64,000 nt of DNA from Paracoccus onchidii (GCF_028294535.1 NZ_JAQBIE010000022.1:1-64000); one strand, 5' to 3'. Numbered from the stretch's first letter, positions 46,275 through 56,484 are shown. The notes: generated from the letters alone by a model not told the origin. Numbers and translations: made by a program.

Positions 46275-47491
46275 TCCCGGGTTTCAACCCGCATTCTGCC
46301 AGATTCGGACGCGACCCCTGGCCGGATTATCGCGCCCTTCGCGAACAGACCGGCCTGCCATATTGGCCCGAATTCGGTGGCTATCTGGCCGCCCGTTTCG
46401 AAGAGGTCCGCCAGATCGCGATGGATCGGCGCATGGTGCGCGGCACCGAGAGCTTTGCCTCTCCCGAAGAACGCCGCCGCCTGCAGATTTCCGCAAATTT
46501 CCACGACATGCCGTTTCATGAACGCTTCGTGCAAACTTCGATGCTGGAAATCGACGGACCTGACCACGATCGGCTGCGTCGCGCGGTGTTTCCGTTTTTT
46601 ACCAAGACGCGCCTTGAGGCCCTGCGCGAATGGATCACCGAGTATGTCGATACCGCGCTGGACCGCCTGATCGCGGGCGGATCGTTTGACTTTGTGCGCG
46701 ATCTGGCCGCGGATCTGCCCGGTCAGGTGATCGGCCACCTGATCGGCACCGATCCGGAACTGGCACCACAGATGACACGCTGGTCCGAAGATGTGGTCAG
46801 CTATTTCGACATTGACCGCACCGCCAGCAAGAAAGCCCGCGCCGAAAACGCGACGCGCCTGTTTCACGACCTGCTGCAAGACCTGTATCAGCGGCGCAAG
46901 GCCACCCCGCAGGACGATCTGACCAGCGCGTTGATCGGCACCGAAACCGCCGGCCTTCTGACCCATGACGAATTGATCGCGACGGTGATGCAGATCCTGC
47001 ATGCCGGCCATGGCTCGACCATTGATGTCATGGCCAGCGGCCTGCATGCGCTGTTGAACCATCCCGCGCAGATGGCCCGCTTGCGCGATGATCACGGCCT
47101 GATGCCAACCGCGGTGCAGGAAATGTTCCGATTTGCCGCACCGCTGCCGTTTTTTCACCGCTATGCCAGTGAAGATATGTCGATTTGTGGCCGGCATTGG
47201 GCCAAGGGCACAAAATTCGGCTTGCTATATGCAAGCGCGAATCGCGACCCGGCCGCCTTTGCACAGCCTGACTGCTTTGACATCACACGCAAACCCAATG
47301 TTCATTTGGCCTTTGGCACTGGTCCGCATGTTTGTCTGGGCAATAACCTTGCCCGCCTGAACATGGACATCCTGTTCTCGGCGCTGCTGGCCCGAACCAC
47401 CGAGATTGCGATTGCGGGCGAGGTGCACTGGAAGACCGGCCTTCAGGCCCACGGTCCGACCCAACTGCCCATCACCGCCAAAGCCGCATAA
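46271..47491 (+). CDS. Cytochrome P450
   Basis: This is a 406-aa soluble bacterial-type P450. The heme-ligand loop is FGTGPHVCLG (Cys355), the K-helix E-x-x-R is EMFR (284-287), and the I-helix oxygen-activation segment is AGHGST (245-250) where AG-x-[DE]-T-[TS] is usual: the acidic residue is replaced by Gly. No ferredoxin or reductase gene is adjacent. The substrate is unknown. The overlap with the DUF3035 gene suggests co-transcription with the lspA unit. Confidence 0.93.
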   Translation: MIPGFNPHSARFGRDPWPDYRALREQTGLPYWPEFGGYLAARFEEVRQIAMDRRMVRGTESFASPEERRRLQISANFHDMPFHERFVQTSMLEIDGPDHDRLRRAVFPFFTKTRLEALREWITEYVDTALDRLIAGGSFDFVRDLAADLPGQVIGHLIGTDPELAPQMTRWSEDVVSYFDIDRTASKKARAENATRLFHDLLQDLYQRRKATPQDDLTSALIGTETAGLLTHDELIATVMQILHAGHGSTIDVMASGLHALLNHPAQMARLRDDHGLMPTAVQEMFRFAAPLPFFHRYASEDMSICGRHWAKGTKFGLLYASANRDPAAFAQPDCFDITRKPNVHLAFGTGPHVCLGNNLARLNMDILFSALLARTTEIAIAGEVHWKTGLQAHGPTQLPITAKAA

Positions 47492-47607
47492 TATCAACAA
47501 CTTCCAAAAGTTCCTGCGCCTCCTCACACAATAGCGCGAGACAGGCTTGCGCCGACGGACGCCTGCGGTCAGATTTCCTCTCACCCAAGAGGAGGTCGTT
47601 TTTCCAG

Positions 47608-48987
47608 ATGCGCCAACCCGCCCTGACTGTCGCCCTGCCGTTGCTGCTGTCACTGACAGCACCGGCCGCACAGGCCCAGATGCCCGAGGATGTCACCCAC
47701 TTCACGCTGCCCAACGGCCTTGAGACGATCGTGATCGAAGATCATCGCGCCCCCGTCGTGGTGCAGATGGTCTGGTATCGGATCGGCGCCGCCGATGAAC
47801 AGCCCGGAAAGTCCGGGATCGCGCATTATCTGGAACATTTGATGTTCAAGGGCACCGATACGCTGGAACCGGGTGAGTTTTCCAAGACCGTCACCGCGAA
47901 TGGCGGCAGCGACAATGCCTTCACCTCGTATGACTATACCGCCTATTTCCAACGCATCGCCGCCGACCGCCTGCCCCTGGTGATGGAGATGGAGGCCGAC
48001 CGTATGGCCAATCTGCAAATCGGCGAAGACGATTGGCAGGCCGAACGGCAGGTCGTTCTGGAAGAAAGGGCGCAGCGCATCGACAGCAATCCCCGCGCCC
48101 TGTTCGCAGAGGAACGCGATGCGGTTCAGTTCTATAACCACCCCTATGGCCGGCCCATCATCGGCTGGCGGCAGGAAATGGAAGGGCTGACCCGTCAGGA
48201 TGCGATCGATTGGTATGACGCACATTACGCGCCCGATGATGCCGTCCTGATCCTTGCGGGTGATGTCACACCGGAAAAGGCCCGCGAACTGGCCGAGAAA
48301 TACTACGGCGACATTCCCGCAAAAGGCGACATCGCCGCGCGGCTGCGCCCACAGGAACCCGTGCAGAACTCCCCCCGCAGGATCGAAATGCATGACCCGC
48401 GCGTGGCCCAGCCAACCTTCACACGCAGCTATCTGGCGACCGAACGCAATCCCGGCGATCAGAAACCCGCAGCCGCACTGACCATTCTGGCCGAACTGCT
48501 GGGCGGGTCGATGCAGACCTCGGTTCTGGGGCGTGAACTTGCCTTGCCCGGCAAGGCGCTGTGGGTCAATGCACGCTATGACGGGCTTTCGGTCGACCCC
48601 ACCACCTTCATGTTGTCGATGGTTCCGGCGGATGACATCGATCCCGATCAGGCCGAAAAGCTACTGGATCAGGCGCTAACCGGGTTTCTTGCGGATGGCC
48701 CGGATGCCGATGATCTGGCCCGCGTCAAGACGCGCATCCGCGCCGCCCAGATCTACAGCCGCGATTCCGCCCATGGACGGGCCTATGACTATGGCCAGGG
48801 CCTGAGCACCGGCCTGAGTGTCGAGGACGTGAATGACTGGCCCGACATCCTTGCCGAAATTACCGCAGAGGACATTCGCGATGCGGCCGAAAAACTGCTG
48901 AACAGCAAGGCCACCGTCTCGGGCTGGCTGCTGCCTGCCGAACAGACCGCCACCCCTGCCGCAATCCAATCCGAGGTGCAGAAATGA
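47608..48987 (+). CDS. M16 zinc peptidase, catalytic subunit
   Basis: This is a 459-aa protein. A signal peptide (residues 1-24, AQA cleavage) predicts periplasmic location. The inverted zinc motif H-x-x-E-H is present in AHYLEHLMFKGT (about residues 72-83), and the downstream Glu in the E-x6-E helix is present (ERQVVLEERAQRID). It probably pairs with the next gene, which lacks the motif, as in known M16B heterodimers. AAGAGGAGG lies upstream of the ATG. Confidence 0.91.
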   Translation: MRQPALTVALPLLLSLTAPAAQAQMPEDVTHFTLPNGLETIVIEDHRAPVVVQMVWYRIGAADEQPGKSGIAHYLEHLMFKGTDTLEPGEFSKTVTANGGSDNAFTSYDYTAYFQRIAADRLPLVMEMEADRMANLQIGEDDWQAERQVVLEERAQRIDSNPRALFAEERDAVQFYNHPYGRPIIGWRQEMEGLTRQDAIDWYDAHYAPDDAVLILAGDVTPEKARELAEKYYGDIPAKGDIAARLRPQEPVQNSPRRIEMHDPRVAQPTFTRSYLATERNPGDQKPAAALTILAELLGGSMQTSVLGRELALPGKALWVNARYDGLSVDPTTFMLSMVPADDIDPDQAEKLLDQALTGFLADGPDADDLARVKTRIRAAQIYSRDSAHGRAYDYGQGLSTGLSVEDVNDWPDILAEITAEDIRDAAEKLLNSKATVSGWLLPAEQTATPAAIQSEVQK

Positions 48988-50309
48988 TCCGTGCCGCTTT
49001 TGCCCTGTTTCTGGCGGTTCTTGCCGCACCCGCCCATGCCATCGACATCCAGGAAGTCACATCCCCCAACGGGATCAAGGCCTGGCTGGTCGAGGATCAT
49101 TCCATTCCCTTCACCGCGCTGAAGCTAGATTTTCAGGGCGGCGCAAGCCTCGACGCCCCGGATCACCGGGGTGCGATCAACATGATGACCGCTACGCTAG
49201 AGGAAGGCGCGGGCAAGCTGGGATCAACCGAATATGCCCGCGCGCTGGAAGATCTGGGCGCGAAAGTAAATTTTGACGTCAGCGACGACACGCTTGGCGT
49301 TTCGATGCAGGCGCTGACCGAAAACCGCGATGAAACCGCCGATCTGCTGGCCTTGGCCTTGGCCCAACCCCGCTTCGAGGATCGCGCGATGGAACGCGTG
49401 CGCGCCCAGATCCAGGCGATCATCCGGTCCGAGGCAAATGATCCGCAATCCATTGCGGCCAAGGAAATGGCCCGGCAGGCCTGGGGGGATCATCCTTACG
49501 GCAGTTCCGTCAACGGCACCGCCGACAGCATTGCCGCGCTGACGCGCAAGGATCTGGTGGCAGCCAAGAACCGCGTTCTGGCGCGCGACCGGGTCGTGAT
49601 CGGTGCCGCTGGCGACATCACTGCCCAAGAACTGGGCGAGCTGGTGGACCGGATATTGGGCGGGCTTCCCGAAAAGGGCACCGCAGCCTTGCCTGCGCAG
49701 GCCGAATTGCAGCTGACCGGCGGCGTCACCACGATCGACTGGGACAGTCCGCAAACCGTTGTCAGCTTTGCGGGACCGGGGTTGCCGATTGACGATCCCG
49801 ATTACTTTGCCGCCTATGTTGCCAACCACATCCTTGGCGGCGGGGGATTCAGTTCCCGGCTGATGGAGGAGATCCGCGAAAAGCGCGGGCTGACCTATGG
49901 GATCGGAACCGGCCTTGCCACCGGCATCTATGGCCAGACCTGGCAGGGCGGAATGGCGGGGTCGAACGCGACCACCGGTCAGGCCATCGACCTGATCCGG
50001 CAGGAATGGGATCGCATGGCGAAGGACGGCGTTTCCGACCAGGAGCTGGCCGATGCAAAAACCTATCTGACCGGTGAATATCCATTGCGCTTCGATGGCA
50101 ATGGCAAGATCGCTTCGATCCTGTCGGGAATGCAGCTGGTGGGCTTTCCGGTCGATTATGTGAACACCCGGAATGACAAGGTCGAGGCCGTGACGGCCGC
50201 GGATGTCCAGCGGGTATCGCAAAGATTGCTGCACTCGGACGGGTTGCGCTTTGTGCTGGTCGGTCGCCCGGAAGGTATCGAGGCGACGGAAAGCGCCCAG
50301 ATCGACTGA
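48984..50309 (+). CDS. M16 peptidase, non-catalytic partner subunit
   Basis: This is a 441-aa protein with a signal peptide (residues 1-17, APAHA). It is homologous to the preceding gene in domain order, but the H-x-x-E-H segment is replaced (DHRGAINMMTATLEEGAGKL), so it cannot bind zinc in the usual way. The second-half FSSRLMEEIREKRGLTYGIG is typical R/Y-motif sequence that closes the chamber of the catalytic partner. Overlaps it by four bases. Substrate unknown. Confidence 0.9.
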   Translation: MIRAAFALFLAVLAAPAHAIDIQEVTSPNGIKAWLVEDHSIPFTALKLDFQGGASLDAPDHRGAINMMTATLEEGAGKLGSTEYARALEDLGAKVNFDVSDDTLGVSMQALTENRDETADLLALALAQPRFEDRAMERVRAQIQAIIRSEANDPQSIAAKEMARQAWGDHPYGSSVNGTADSIAALTRKDLVAAKNRVLARDRVVIGAAGDITAQELGELVDRILGGLPEKGTAALPAQAELQLTGGVTTIDWDSPQTVVSFAGPGLPIDDPDYFAAYVANHILGGGGFSSRLMEEIREKRGLTYGIGTGLATGIYGQTWQGGMAGSNATTGQAIDLIRQEWDRMAKDGVSDQELADAKTYLTGEYPLRFDGNGKIASILSGMQLVGFPVDYVNTRNDKVEAVTAADVQRVSQRLLHSDGLRFVLVGRPEGIEATESAQID

Positions 50310-50318
50310 AGGCACAGT

Positions 50319-50348
50319 CAAGGACCGCTCGCATCGGGGCGGTCCTTG
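50319..50348. terminator. Bidirectional terminator-like hairpin
   Basis: CAAGGACCGC (50319-50328) and GCGGTCCTTG (50339-50348) form a 10-bp perfect stem with a 10-nt loop. It lies between converging genes, 10 bp after the M16 partner stop and 7 bp after the small lipoprotein stop. No T-tract on either side. Confidence 0.65.
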
Positions 50349-50354
50349 TGACGG

Positions 50355-50531
50355 CTACTTGACCTGAACCGCACCACTTCCGCCGATTGCCGCACCGGCG
50401 ACGGCGCCGACCGGTCCACCGACGACCGCGCCCGTCGCGGCACCGGTCGTTGCCCGCGTCGCTGTGTCGGGACCGCAGGCGGCAAGCACAACTGTCGTGA
50501 TGGCAAGCAGCATTGCCTGAATGGTCTGCAT
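50355..50531 (-). CDS. Small glycine-zipper lipoprotein
   Basis: This is a 58-aa protein. A hydrophobic leader ends in the lipobox VLAAC (Cys19). The rest is a short glycine-zipper-like stretch ([20 protein letters not shown] and AAIGGSG), as in small outer-membrane lipoproteins. AAGGA precedes the ATG. It lies between the M16 pair and mutL on the opposite strand. Function unknown. Confidence 0.75.
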   Translation of the reverse strand: MQTIQAMLLAITTVVLAACGPDTATRATTGAATGAVVGGPVGAVAGAAIGGSGAVQVK

Positions 50532-50659
50532 GGCGATTGTCCTTTTTCTGTCTCATTGGTTGCACCCCCAACGAACACCACCCCCGCGCGGTTTCCACAT
50601 GCAGGTTTTTCGGGACGAAGAACTTTCGACCCGGTTCCGAAAATGCTAGATATGGGTCC

Positions 50660-52504
50660 ATGACCAGCCACACCCCCAATATCCGCCCGATCATACGGCA
50701 GCTTGATGAAACAACCGCGAATCGCATTGCTGCGGGCGAGGTGGTCGAACGCCCGGCTTCGGCCGTCAAGGAACTGGTCGAGAACGCGCTGGATGCCGGC
50801 GCACAGCGCATCGATGTAACCATAGAAGCCGGCGGCAAGCGGTTGATTCGGGTCAGCGACGACGGATGCGGCATGACGGCCGATGACCTGCCTCTGGCCT
50901 TGTCGCGCCACGCCACCAGCAAGATCGATGGCAGCGATTTGCTGGCCATCAACAGCTTCGGGTTCAGGGGTGAGGCATTGCCTTCGCTGGGGGCTGTCGG
51001 GCGACTGACCATCACTTCGCGGGCGGCGGGGGCGGACGGGGCCGAGATTACCGTGACCGGAGGCAAATCGACGCCCGCCCGCCCCGCCGCGGGAAATCGC
51101 GGAACGGTGGTCGAACTGCGCGACCTGTTTCATGCCACCCCGGCCCGGCTGAAATTCATGCGCAGCGATCGGGCGGAAACCCAGGCCGTTGCAGAGGTTC
51201 TGCGACGGCTTGCCATGGCCGAACCTTTTGTCGGTGTCAGCCTGACCGCCGATGGGCGCAACCTGTTTCGCGCCGACGCGGAACAGGGCGATCTGTTCGG
51301 GGCCATGCAGGCCAGGCTGGGACAGGTCATGGGGCGCGACTTTATCGACAATGCGATTTCCATCGATGCCGAACGTGATGGCGTCACACTGACCGGCTTT
51401 GCGGCACTGCCAACCTATTCACGCGGCGCGGCCGTGGCACAGCATCTGTATGTGAACGGGCGACCGGTGCGTGACAAGCTGCTGACCGGTGCCCTGCGGG
51501 CAGGGTATATGGATGTGCTGGCGCAGGGCCGACATCCCGCGGCAGTCCTGTATCTGTCATGTGACCCGCAACTGGTGGATGTGAATGTCCATCCTGCCAA
51601 GGCCGAGGTCCGCTTTCGCGATCCGGCCGCAGCGCGGGGATTGCTGGTCACGACCTTGCGCCACGCGCTTGCGTCAGCGGGTCATCGCGCCTCTTCGACG
51701 GTGGGCGATGCGACGCTGGCGGCCTTTCGGTCCGAACCCGCCGCGCAGACCACACCGCGGCCCCAATACCAGATGGATTACCGCCCCTCGGCGATGGCGC
51801 GAAAGGCGGCCTTTGACCTGCAGGCCCCGGTCATCGACCCGATGGCTGCGCAGGATCCGGGCTTTGCCGAATCCCCGTCCGCACGTTTCGAGGAAACCGA
51901 GGATGGGGATCACGACGTCAGCGCCCCGCTGGGGGCAGCCCGTGCGCAGATCCATGAAAACTATATCATTGCGCAAACCGAGGACGGCATGGTCGTCATC
52001 GATCAGCACGCCGCACATGAACGTCTGGTCTATGAGCGCCTGAAGGAACAGGCCGAACACGCCGGAATTCCCTCGCAGGCTTTGCTGATCCCCGAAATCG
52101 TCGAACTCAGCGAAAATGACGCCACCCGCATTCTGGCAATAAGCGATCAACTCGCCCGGCTGGGACTGGTGATCGAGGCGTTTGGCGGCGGCGCGGTCGC
52201 GATCCGTGAAACTCCGGCCATGCTGACCCGGCTGGACGCCCCGGCACTGATCCGCGACATTCTGGATGATCTGGCCGATCAGGGCGCGTCGGACCGGCTG
52301 CGCGGTCGTATCGATGCGGTGCTATCATCCATGGCCTGCCACGGTTCGATCCGGTCAGGCCGCCGCATGAACGCGGAAGAAATGAACGCCCTCCTGCGCG
52401 AGATGGAACGGACGCCGAAATCGGGGCAATGCAATCACGGTCGCCCGACATGGGTAAAGCTGCGCCTGTCCGATATCGAAAGGTTGTTCGGCCGAAGGGA
52501 TTGA
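50660..52504 (+). CDS. mutL: DNA mismatch repair protein MutL, endonuclease type
   Basis: This is a 614-aa protein. The N-terminal GHKL ATPase shows [26 protein letters not shown] and GFRGEALPS. The C-terminal dimerisation domain holds the nicking-endonuclease motif [12 protein letters not shown] (D-Q-H-A-x2-E-x4-E) plus [10 protein letters not shown], fitting organisms without MutH. ATG 50660 matches the family start ([19 protein letters not shown]); upstream in-frame sequence is not conserved. No clear Shine-Dalgarno. Confidence 0.96.
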   Translation: MTSHTPNIRPIIRQLDETTANRIAAGEVVERPASAVKELVENALDAGAQRIDVTIEAGGKRLIRVSDDGCGMTADDLPLALSRHATSKIDGSDLLAINSFGFRGEALPSLGAVGRLTITSRAAGADGAEITVTGGKSTPARPAAGNRGTVVELRDLFHATPARLKFMRSDRAETQAVAEVLRRLAMAEPFVGVSLTADGRNLFRADAEQGDLFGAMQARLGQVMGRDFIDNAISIDAERDGVTLTGFAALPTYSRGAAVAQHLYVNGRPVRDKLLTGALRAGYMDVLAQGRHPAAVLYLSCDPQLVDVNVHPAKAEVRFRDPAAARGLLVTTLRHALASAGHRASSTVGDATLAAFRSEPAAQTTPRPQYQMDYRPSAMARKAAFDLQAPVIDPMAAQDPGFAESPSARFEETEDGDHDVSAPLGAARAQIHENYIIAQTEDGMVVIDQHAAHERLVYERLKEQAEHAGIPSQALLIPEIVELSENDATRILAISDQLARLGLVIEAFGGGAVAIRETPAMLTRLDAPALIRDILDDLADQGASDRLRGRIDAVLSSMACHGSIRSGRRMNAEEMNALLREMERTPKSGQCNHGRPTWVKLRLSDIERLFGRRD

Positions 52505-52551
52505 CGCATTCCCCGCGCGGGGCGACAACAAGGAAACCGCAGGAGGTTTCC

Positions 52552-52923
52552 ATGCTTCAGATCAGCCCCGAAAAGATCGCGCATATCATCATCCGTGCGC
52601 GCGAATATGACAGCGGCGTCAACGCCTGGGCGCATCAGGGCGGCGGACGACAGCACGGAACCCGCACCGAGTTGCATGATTTCATCGAAGGGCTGAACGA
52701 AGACGAACAGGCCAGCCTTGTCGCCGTCATGTGGATCGGGCGCGACAGTTTCGATGCCTCGGAACTGGAAGAGGCGATCCGAACCGCCCGCGAGGAAAGA
52801 ACCACCCCGACCGAAGATTACCTGATGGGCGAACCGCGCCTGTCCGACCTGTTGGAAGCCGGGATGGACGCGCTCGGCATCTCGCCCGAAGATGCCGAGG
52901 ACGATCTGCAAAAACCGGTGTGA
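52552..52923 (+). CDS. DUF3775 domain protein
   Basis: This is a 123-aa acidic cytoplasmic protein. The family pattern is visible: ISPEKIAHIIIRAREYDSGV, then LHDFIEGLNEDEQASLVAVMWIGRD (split) and a C-terminal YLMGEPRLSDLLEAGMDALG. No catalytic residues are evident; the function is unknown. ATG 52552 has AGGAGG six bases upstream. It is 47 bp downstream of mutL and abuts the stop of the next, convergent gene. Confidence 0.85.
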   Translation: MLQISPEKIAHIIIRAREYDSGVNAWAHQGGGRQHGTRTELHDFIEGLNEDEQASLVAVMWIGRDSFDASELEEAIRTAREERTTPTEDYLMGEPRLSDLLEAGMDALGISPEDAEDDLQKPV

Positions 52924-54102
52924 TCAGCGCACGGAAGACACGCGTATCAACGCACCGTCTTCTGCATCCGTCAAAATCATGATCGCGCCGTCATGGGCGA
53001 CATCGACATCGCGCACCCGGCCGACATTTTTCAGATAGCGTGCTTCGCCAACGACCCGGTCACCAGACAGTTTCAGTCTGATCAGTGAACTGGTCTGCAA
53101 CCCGCCCGCAAGCAGATCACCGTTCCAGTCCGGGAACATGTCGCCCTGATAGAACACCAGCCCGCTGGGTGCGATGACCGGATCCCAATAATAGACCGGC
53201 TGTTCGGTGCCCGCTTTCTGGGTCAATCCGCCGGTGACCTGATCGCCGTTATACTCGGTGCCATAGCTGACATCGGGCCAGCCGTAATTCCGCCCGGCTT
53301 CTGGCTTGTTCAGTTCATCCCCGCCCATCGGGCCGTGTTCGGTTGTCCAAAGCTCGCCCGCGGGCGACAGGGCGGCCCCCTGCATGTTGCGATGCCCCCA
53401 GGACCAGATCTCGGGCAAGGCGCCCTCGCCCCCTGCACGCCCCATTGGCGCCCCTGTCAGCGGATCGATACGCACGACCTTGCCAAGCGTAGTGTTCAGA
53501 TCCTGCGCCGAGTGGCGAAAATCATTGCCGCCCCGTTCACCGGTGGTCACGAACAGCCCGCCCTTGCCGTCCAGCACCAGACGGGAACCGTAATGCAATG
53601 TCGAAGGAAAGGGCGTTTGCCGCCAGATGATGCTGGCATCTTCGACCATGCTGCCATCTTCGGACAAGGTGCCTGTCGCCACGGAAACATGGGTCAGGTT
53701 GTCGGGGTCGCGTTCGGCAAAACTCACCCAGAGACGGCGGGTCCGGTCAAAATCCGGGTCCACGATCACATCCAGAAGCCCGCCCTGATCCTGGGCGTCG
53801 ACCTTGGGCAGGCCGCCGATCGGGGCAGACAGGCTGCCATCGGTACCAACCAGCCGCAAGCGCCCGGGCCGTTCAGTGACCAGCCAGCGGTCATCGGGCA
53901 GCTGGGCCATCCCCCAGGGATGTTCAAGACCACCGACAACCGTTTCCTTGACCACCGGATATGTTGCCATCATGGGCGCACGTGTCTGGTTTTCGAAGGC
54001 CGGTTCCTGATCGGGTGCGTTCGGCGGGCGGCCATTGAAGCCCTGGGCCGCCGCGCAACCCGCAAACAGACTGGTGAGGGCAAGTATCTTAAATGGTTTC
54101 AT
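52924..54102 (-). CDS. PQQ-dependent sugar dehydrogenase-type beta-propeller (aldose dehydrogenase family)
   Basis: This is a 392-aa exported protein related to soluble glucose dehydrogenase/aldose sugar dehydrogenase. EHPWGMAQLPDDRWLVTERPG (split) near residue 60, LHYGSRLVLDGKGGLFVTTGERG, SWGHRNMQGAALSP and ELWTTEHGPMGGDELN are the classical active-site blocks. The signal could be Sec type I (after CAAAQ) or a weak lipobox (FAGC). It would oxidise sugars in the periplasm with PQQ; no pqq genes are present here. An ATG four codons earlier is also possible. Confidence 0.87.
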   Translation of the reverse strand: MKPFKILALTSLFAGCAAAQGFNGRPPNAPDQEPAFENQTRAPMMATYPVVKETVVGGLEHPWGMAQLPDDRWLVTERPGRLRLVGTDGSLSAPIGGLPKVDAQDQGGLLDVIVDPDFDRTRRLWVSFAERDPDNLTHVSVATGTLSEDGSMVEDASIIWRQTPFPSTLHYGSRLVLDGKGGLFVTTGERGGNDFRHSAQDLNTTLGKVVRIDPLTGAPMGRAGGEGALPEIWSWGHRNMQGAALSPAGELWTTEHGPMGGDELNKPEAGRNYGWPDVSYGTEYNGDQVTGGLTQKAGTEQPVYYWDPVIAPSGLVFYQGDMFPDWNGDLLAGGLQTSSLIRLKLSGDRVVGEARYLKNVGRVRDVDVAHDGAIMILTDAEDGALIRVSSVR

Positions 54103-54184
54103 GGCACTGTTCATCCCCTGAAAATACCTGGCCACCTTAGCGCGGTGAACCGGCCTGCGTCCTGCCCGGATGTTCACGAGCGCG

Positions 54185-55321
54185 TCAGTTCATGTGATCA
54201 AGCTTGGCCATATGCTGTGCGATTGCGCCGATATGTTCCAGCCATTCGCCAACGACAGCAGGTTCTTCGGGGGCCGCATGTACACCAGGCTCAATCCTGC
54301 CATCCGAAACGGCCCCGACCGCCAGCGCGACGGTGATCGAAACCAGTTGCGCCATGGCGCTGCCGGATTCGGTCCCAAAGGCGTCAAGCACCCATTCCTT
54401 GTTCCAGACCAGCTGTCCATCGCGTTCGGCGCTGAGCGCGACGAACAGAACGACCCGATCGGGTTCACCCTCGGCATAGGAATTGTCGCGCCAGAACTGA
54501 TCGGCCATTTCCCGCAGGCGCGCCTCGCCGGTGTCACCGCTCAGGGTTTCGACTTCCTGGAACACCGGGGTCCAGGCCTGCTGCCAGCCTTGCAAGCGCA
54601 GCGTGCCACGCACGAAATCCTGCACATTCCAGTCGGGATCAAACCCGTATTGCGCGATAAACGGCAATGAATCGCGATTGGGATAAACCTCGAAACTTTC
54701 GGGCTTTGGCAAAGGCGCGTCATAGGCTTCGATCGCGTCCCAGGGTCGCGCGACATCGCGCACCTGCCCGCCACGCAGCGATTTCGACGGCGACCGCAAG
54801 GCCCGCAACACCCCAAGGGGTGACCAGCTGAACTTGTAGCGGAACGGATTGGGAAGCTTGGGCACCCCTCCGCAATAAGAGGTAAAGCGAATGACATCTC
54901 CCGGCTGGGCCTGAGCCTTGAAATCGGCGACCAGATCATGCGCCATCAGGTGATCGATACCCGGATCCAGCCCGACCTCGTTCATGACAACGACGCCCGC
55001 CGCCTTGGCCCGATCATCCAGCGCGGCCATCTGGGGTGCGATATAGCTAGAGCTGATGAAATGCGCCCCCTTGTCGATCGCCATTTCAGCCAGGGCGACA
55101 TGCTGGTCCGCAGGCAGCATCGACACGACGATATCGCCGGGCGCGACCGCCTGTGCCAGCACCTCTGGCGCATAGGCGCGAATGTCGTCGCACAAATCGC
55201 CAACCGCGTCGCGGGCCTTGCCCTCGGTGCGGTTCCAGACCGTGACATCCTGATCGCCACGCAGCAATTCGCGCAAACCGGGAATCGCGCTGAGTCCCGT
55301 TCCAACCCAGTGAATGGTCAT
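54185..55321 (-). CDS. Saccharopine dehydrogenase-like protein (Lys9/glutamate-forming type)
   Basis: This is a 378-aa protein. The N-terminal Rossmann fold begins HWVGTGLSAIPGLRELL, with DIVVSMLPADQHVALAEMAI and FISSSYIAPQMAALDD following, and NEVGLDPGIDHLMAHDLV is the diagnostic saccharopine dehydrogenase C-terminal-domain motif. The family reversibly links saccharopine with aminoadipate semialdehyde and glutamate. It overlaps the next (Lys1-like) gene by four bases. Confidence 0.87.
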   Translation of the reverse strand: MTIHWVGTGLSAIPGLRELLRGDQDVTVWNRTEGKARDAVGDLCDDIRAYAPEVLAQAVAPGDIVVSMLPADQHVALAEMAIDKGAHFISSSYIAPQMAALDDRAKAAGVVVMNEVGLDPGIDHLMAHDLVADFKAQAQPGDVIRFTSYCGGVPKLPNPFRYKFSWSPLGVLRALRSPSKSLRGGQVRDVARPWDAIEAYDAPLPKPESFEVYPNRDSLPFIAQYGFDPDWNVQDFVRGTLRLQGWQQAWTPVFQEVETLSGDTGEARLREMADQFWRDNSYAEGEPDRVVLFVALSAERDGQLVWNKEWVLDAFGTESGSAMAQLVSITVALAVGAVSDGRIEPGVHAAPEEPAVVGEWLEHIGAIAQHMAKLDHMN

Positions 55322-56379
55322 GTCTGAAGCTCTTTTACTTTTTCTTCGAAGATGGCGTTCGCCCGTGCCCAGGGGCCTTGGTCGATTTGCGGCAACTGGC
55401 GCAGCACAGGCAATAACTGCGCAGCATAATCCAGCGAGGATTCGCGTGGCAGCATCGACGGCAGGTTGTCGATTGCCATGACATCCAGCGGCGGTTGCGT
55501 TGCGACGCGCAGCGCCGGTTCCAACCAGGAGGTGCTGCAGTCATAGACCTTGATCGGTGAAAAATCGCTGGTCGGATCACAGGCGACATCACCGATCACC
55601 GTCAAGCTCCGTCCCGGCGCGACCGCATCGGCAGGCACGAATACCGGGGCGCCCGGCTGGGCCAGGATTGCGTTGATGAAAATGTCATGGGTCAGGATCT
55701 CGGGGAAGGGGCCGCCATGCGCGGTTTCCTCGATGTCCCAACGGGTGACGGGAACCCCCATCTCGGTCATCAGGTCCGCCGCGCCGGACCCGACGCGCCC
55801 CTTTGCACCAATCACGATGGCGCGGGGCCGTGGACGACCCGAGGCGTCAAGCTGGGCGCGAAGATCCGTGGTCATCCCTTCCTTGTCGGGATAGGCATGC
55901 ACCGCCTGACAGATCCCGCCGCGCTGCTGGGCGACCCAGCATTTCAACGACACCGCAGCGCCGGCATATCCCGCCCAGTAACCAAAGGCCGCCAGGCGGC
56001 GACCATGCTCGTCGACCAGATATTCCAGATCGAACAACTGGCCTTCGCCCCGCGCGAAACGCGCCAACAGGATCTGCCCGTCTGGTTGTCCCTTGAAGGC
56101 ATGCCCGAACATGATGTGCCGGTGACGCAACGGGCTGCCGTCTTCAGGCAGTTCCTTGAGGCCAAAGACAATCGCTTCATCGGGGGCATCGGGCCAGGCG
56201 CCTTCGGGTGCAATTTCAGCGCCCGCCTTGCGGTATTCCTCGATCGGAATGATACGACGCGCGCTGTCTTCGACCGTGACGCGAAAGCCATCGCCCAGCA
56301 GACGCGCCACCCCGTCAGGGGTGATGCCAACCCGGTCTTCATTCGCGCGACTTTCGGCGCGCACCCACAGATGTGTCAT
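55318..56379 (-). CDS. Saccharopine dehydrogenase-like protein (Lys1/L-lysine-forming type)
   Basis: This is a 353-aa protein with alanine-dehydrogenase/PNT-type domains. The start LWVRAESRANEDRVGITPDG and the later VIGAKGRVGSGAADLMTEMG nucleotide-binding loop match the NAD+, L-lysine-forming saccharopine dehydrogenase. With the overlapping partner it could join lysine and 2-oxoglutarate through saccharopine, in either direction. No aminoadipate-semialdehyde dehydrogenase is adjacent, so the pathway direction is not shown. Confidence 0.86.
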   Translation of the reverse strand: MTHLWVRAESRANEDRVGITPDGVARLLGDGFRVTVEDSARRIIPIEEYRKAGAEIAPEGAWPDAPDEAIVFGLKELPEDGSPLRHRHIMFGHAFKGQPDGQILLARFARGEGQLFDLEYLVDEHGRRLAAFGYWAGYAGAAVSLKCWVAQQRGGICQAVHAYPDKEGMTTDLRAQLDASGRPRPRAIVIGAKGRVGSGAADLMTEMGVPVTRWDIEETAHGGPFPEILTHDIFINAILAQPGAPVFVPADAVAPGRSLTVIGDVACDPTSDFSPIKVYDCSTSWLEPALRVATQPPLDVMAIDNLPSMLPRESSLDYAAQLLPVLRQLPQIDQGPWARANAIFEEKVKELQT

Positions 56380-56484
56380 CCTGCCCCTCCATCATCCGCA
56401 CCTGTCTAGGACAGCGCGATCAGCACGGCAAGCAGGGGCATGCCCGGCGCATTCCCCCACTGCATGAATGGCGGGGGCATCGGT

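Noticed and set aside
53335..54336. Plus-strand frame opposite the sugar dehydrogenase
   Set aside because: It runs across two minus-strand genes and has no protein-family features.
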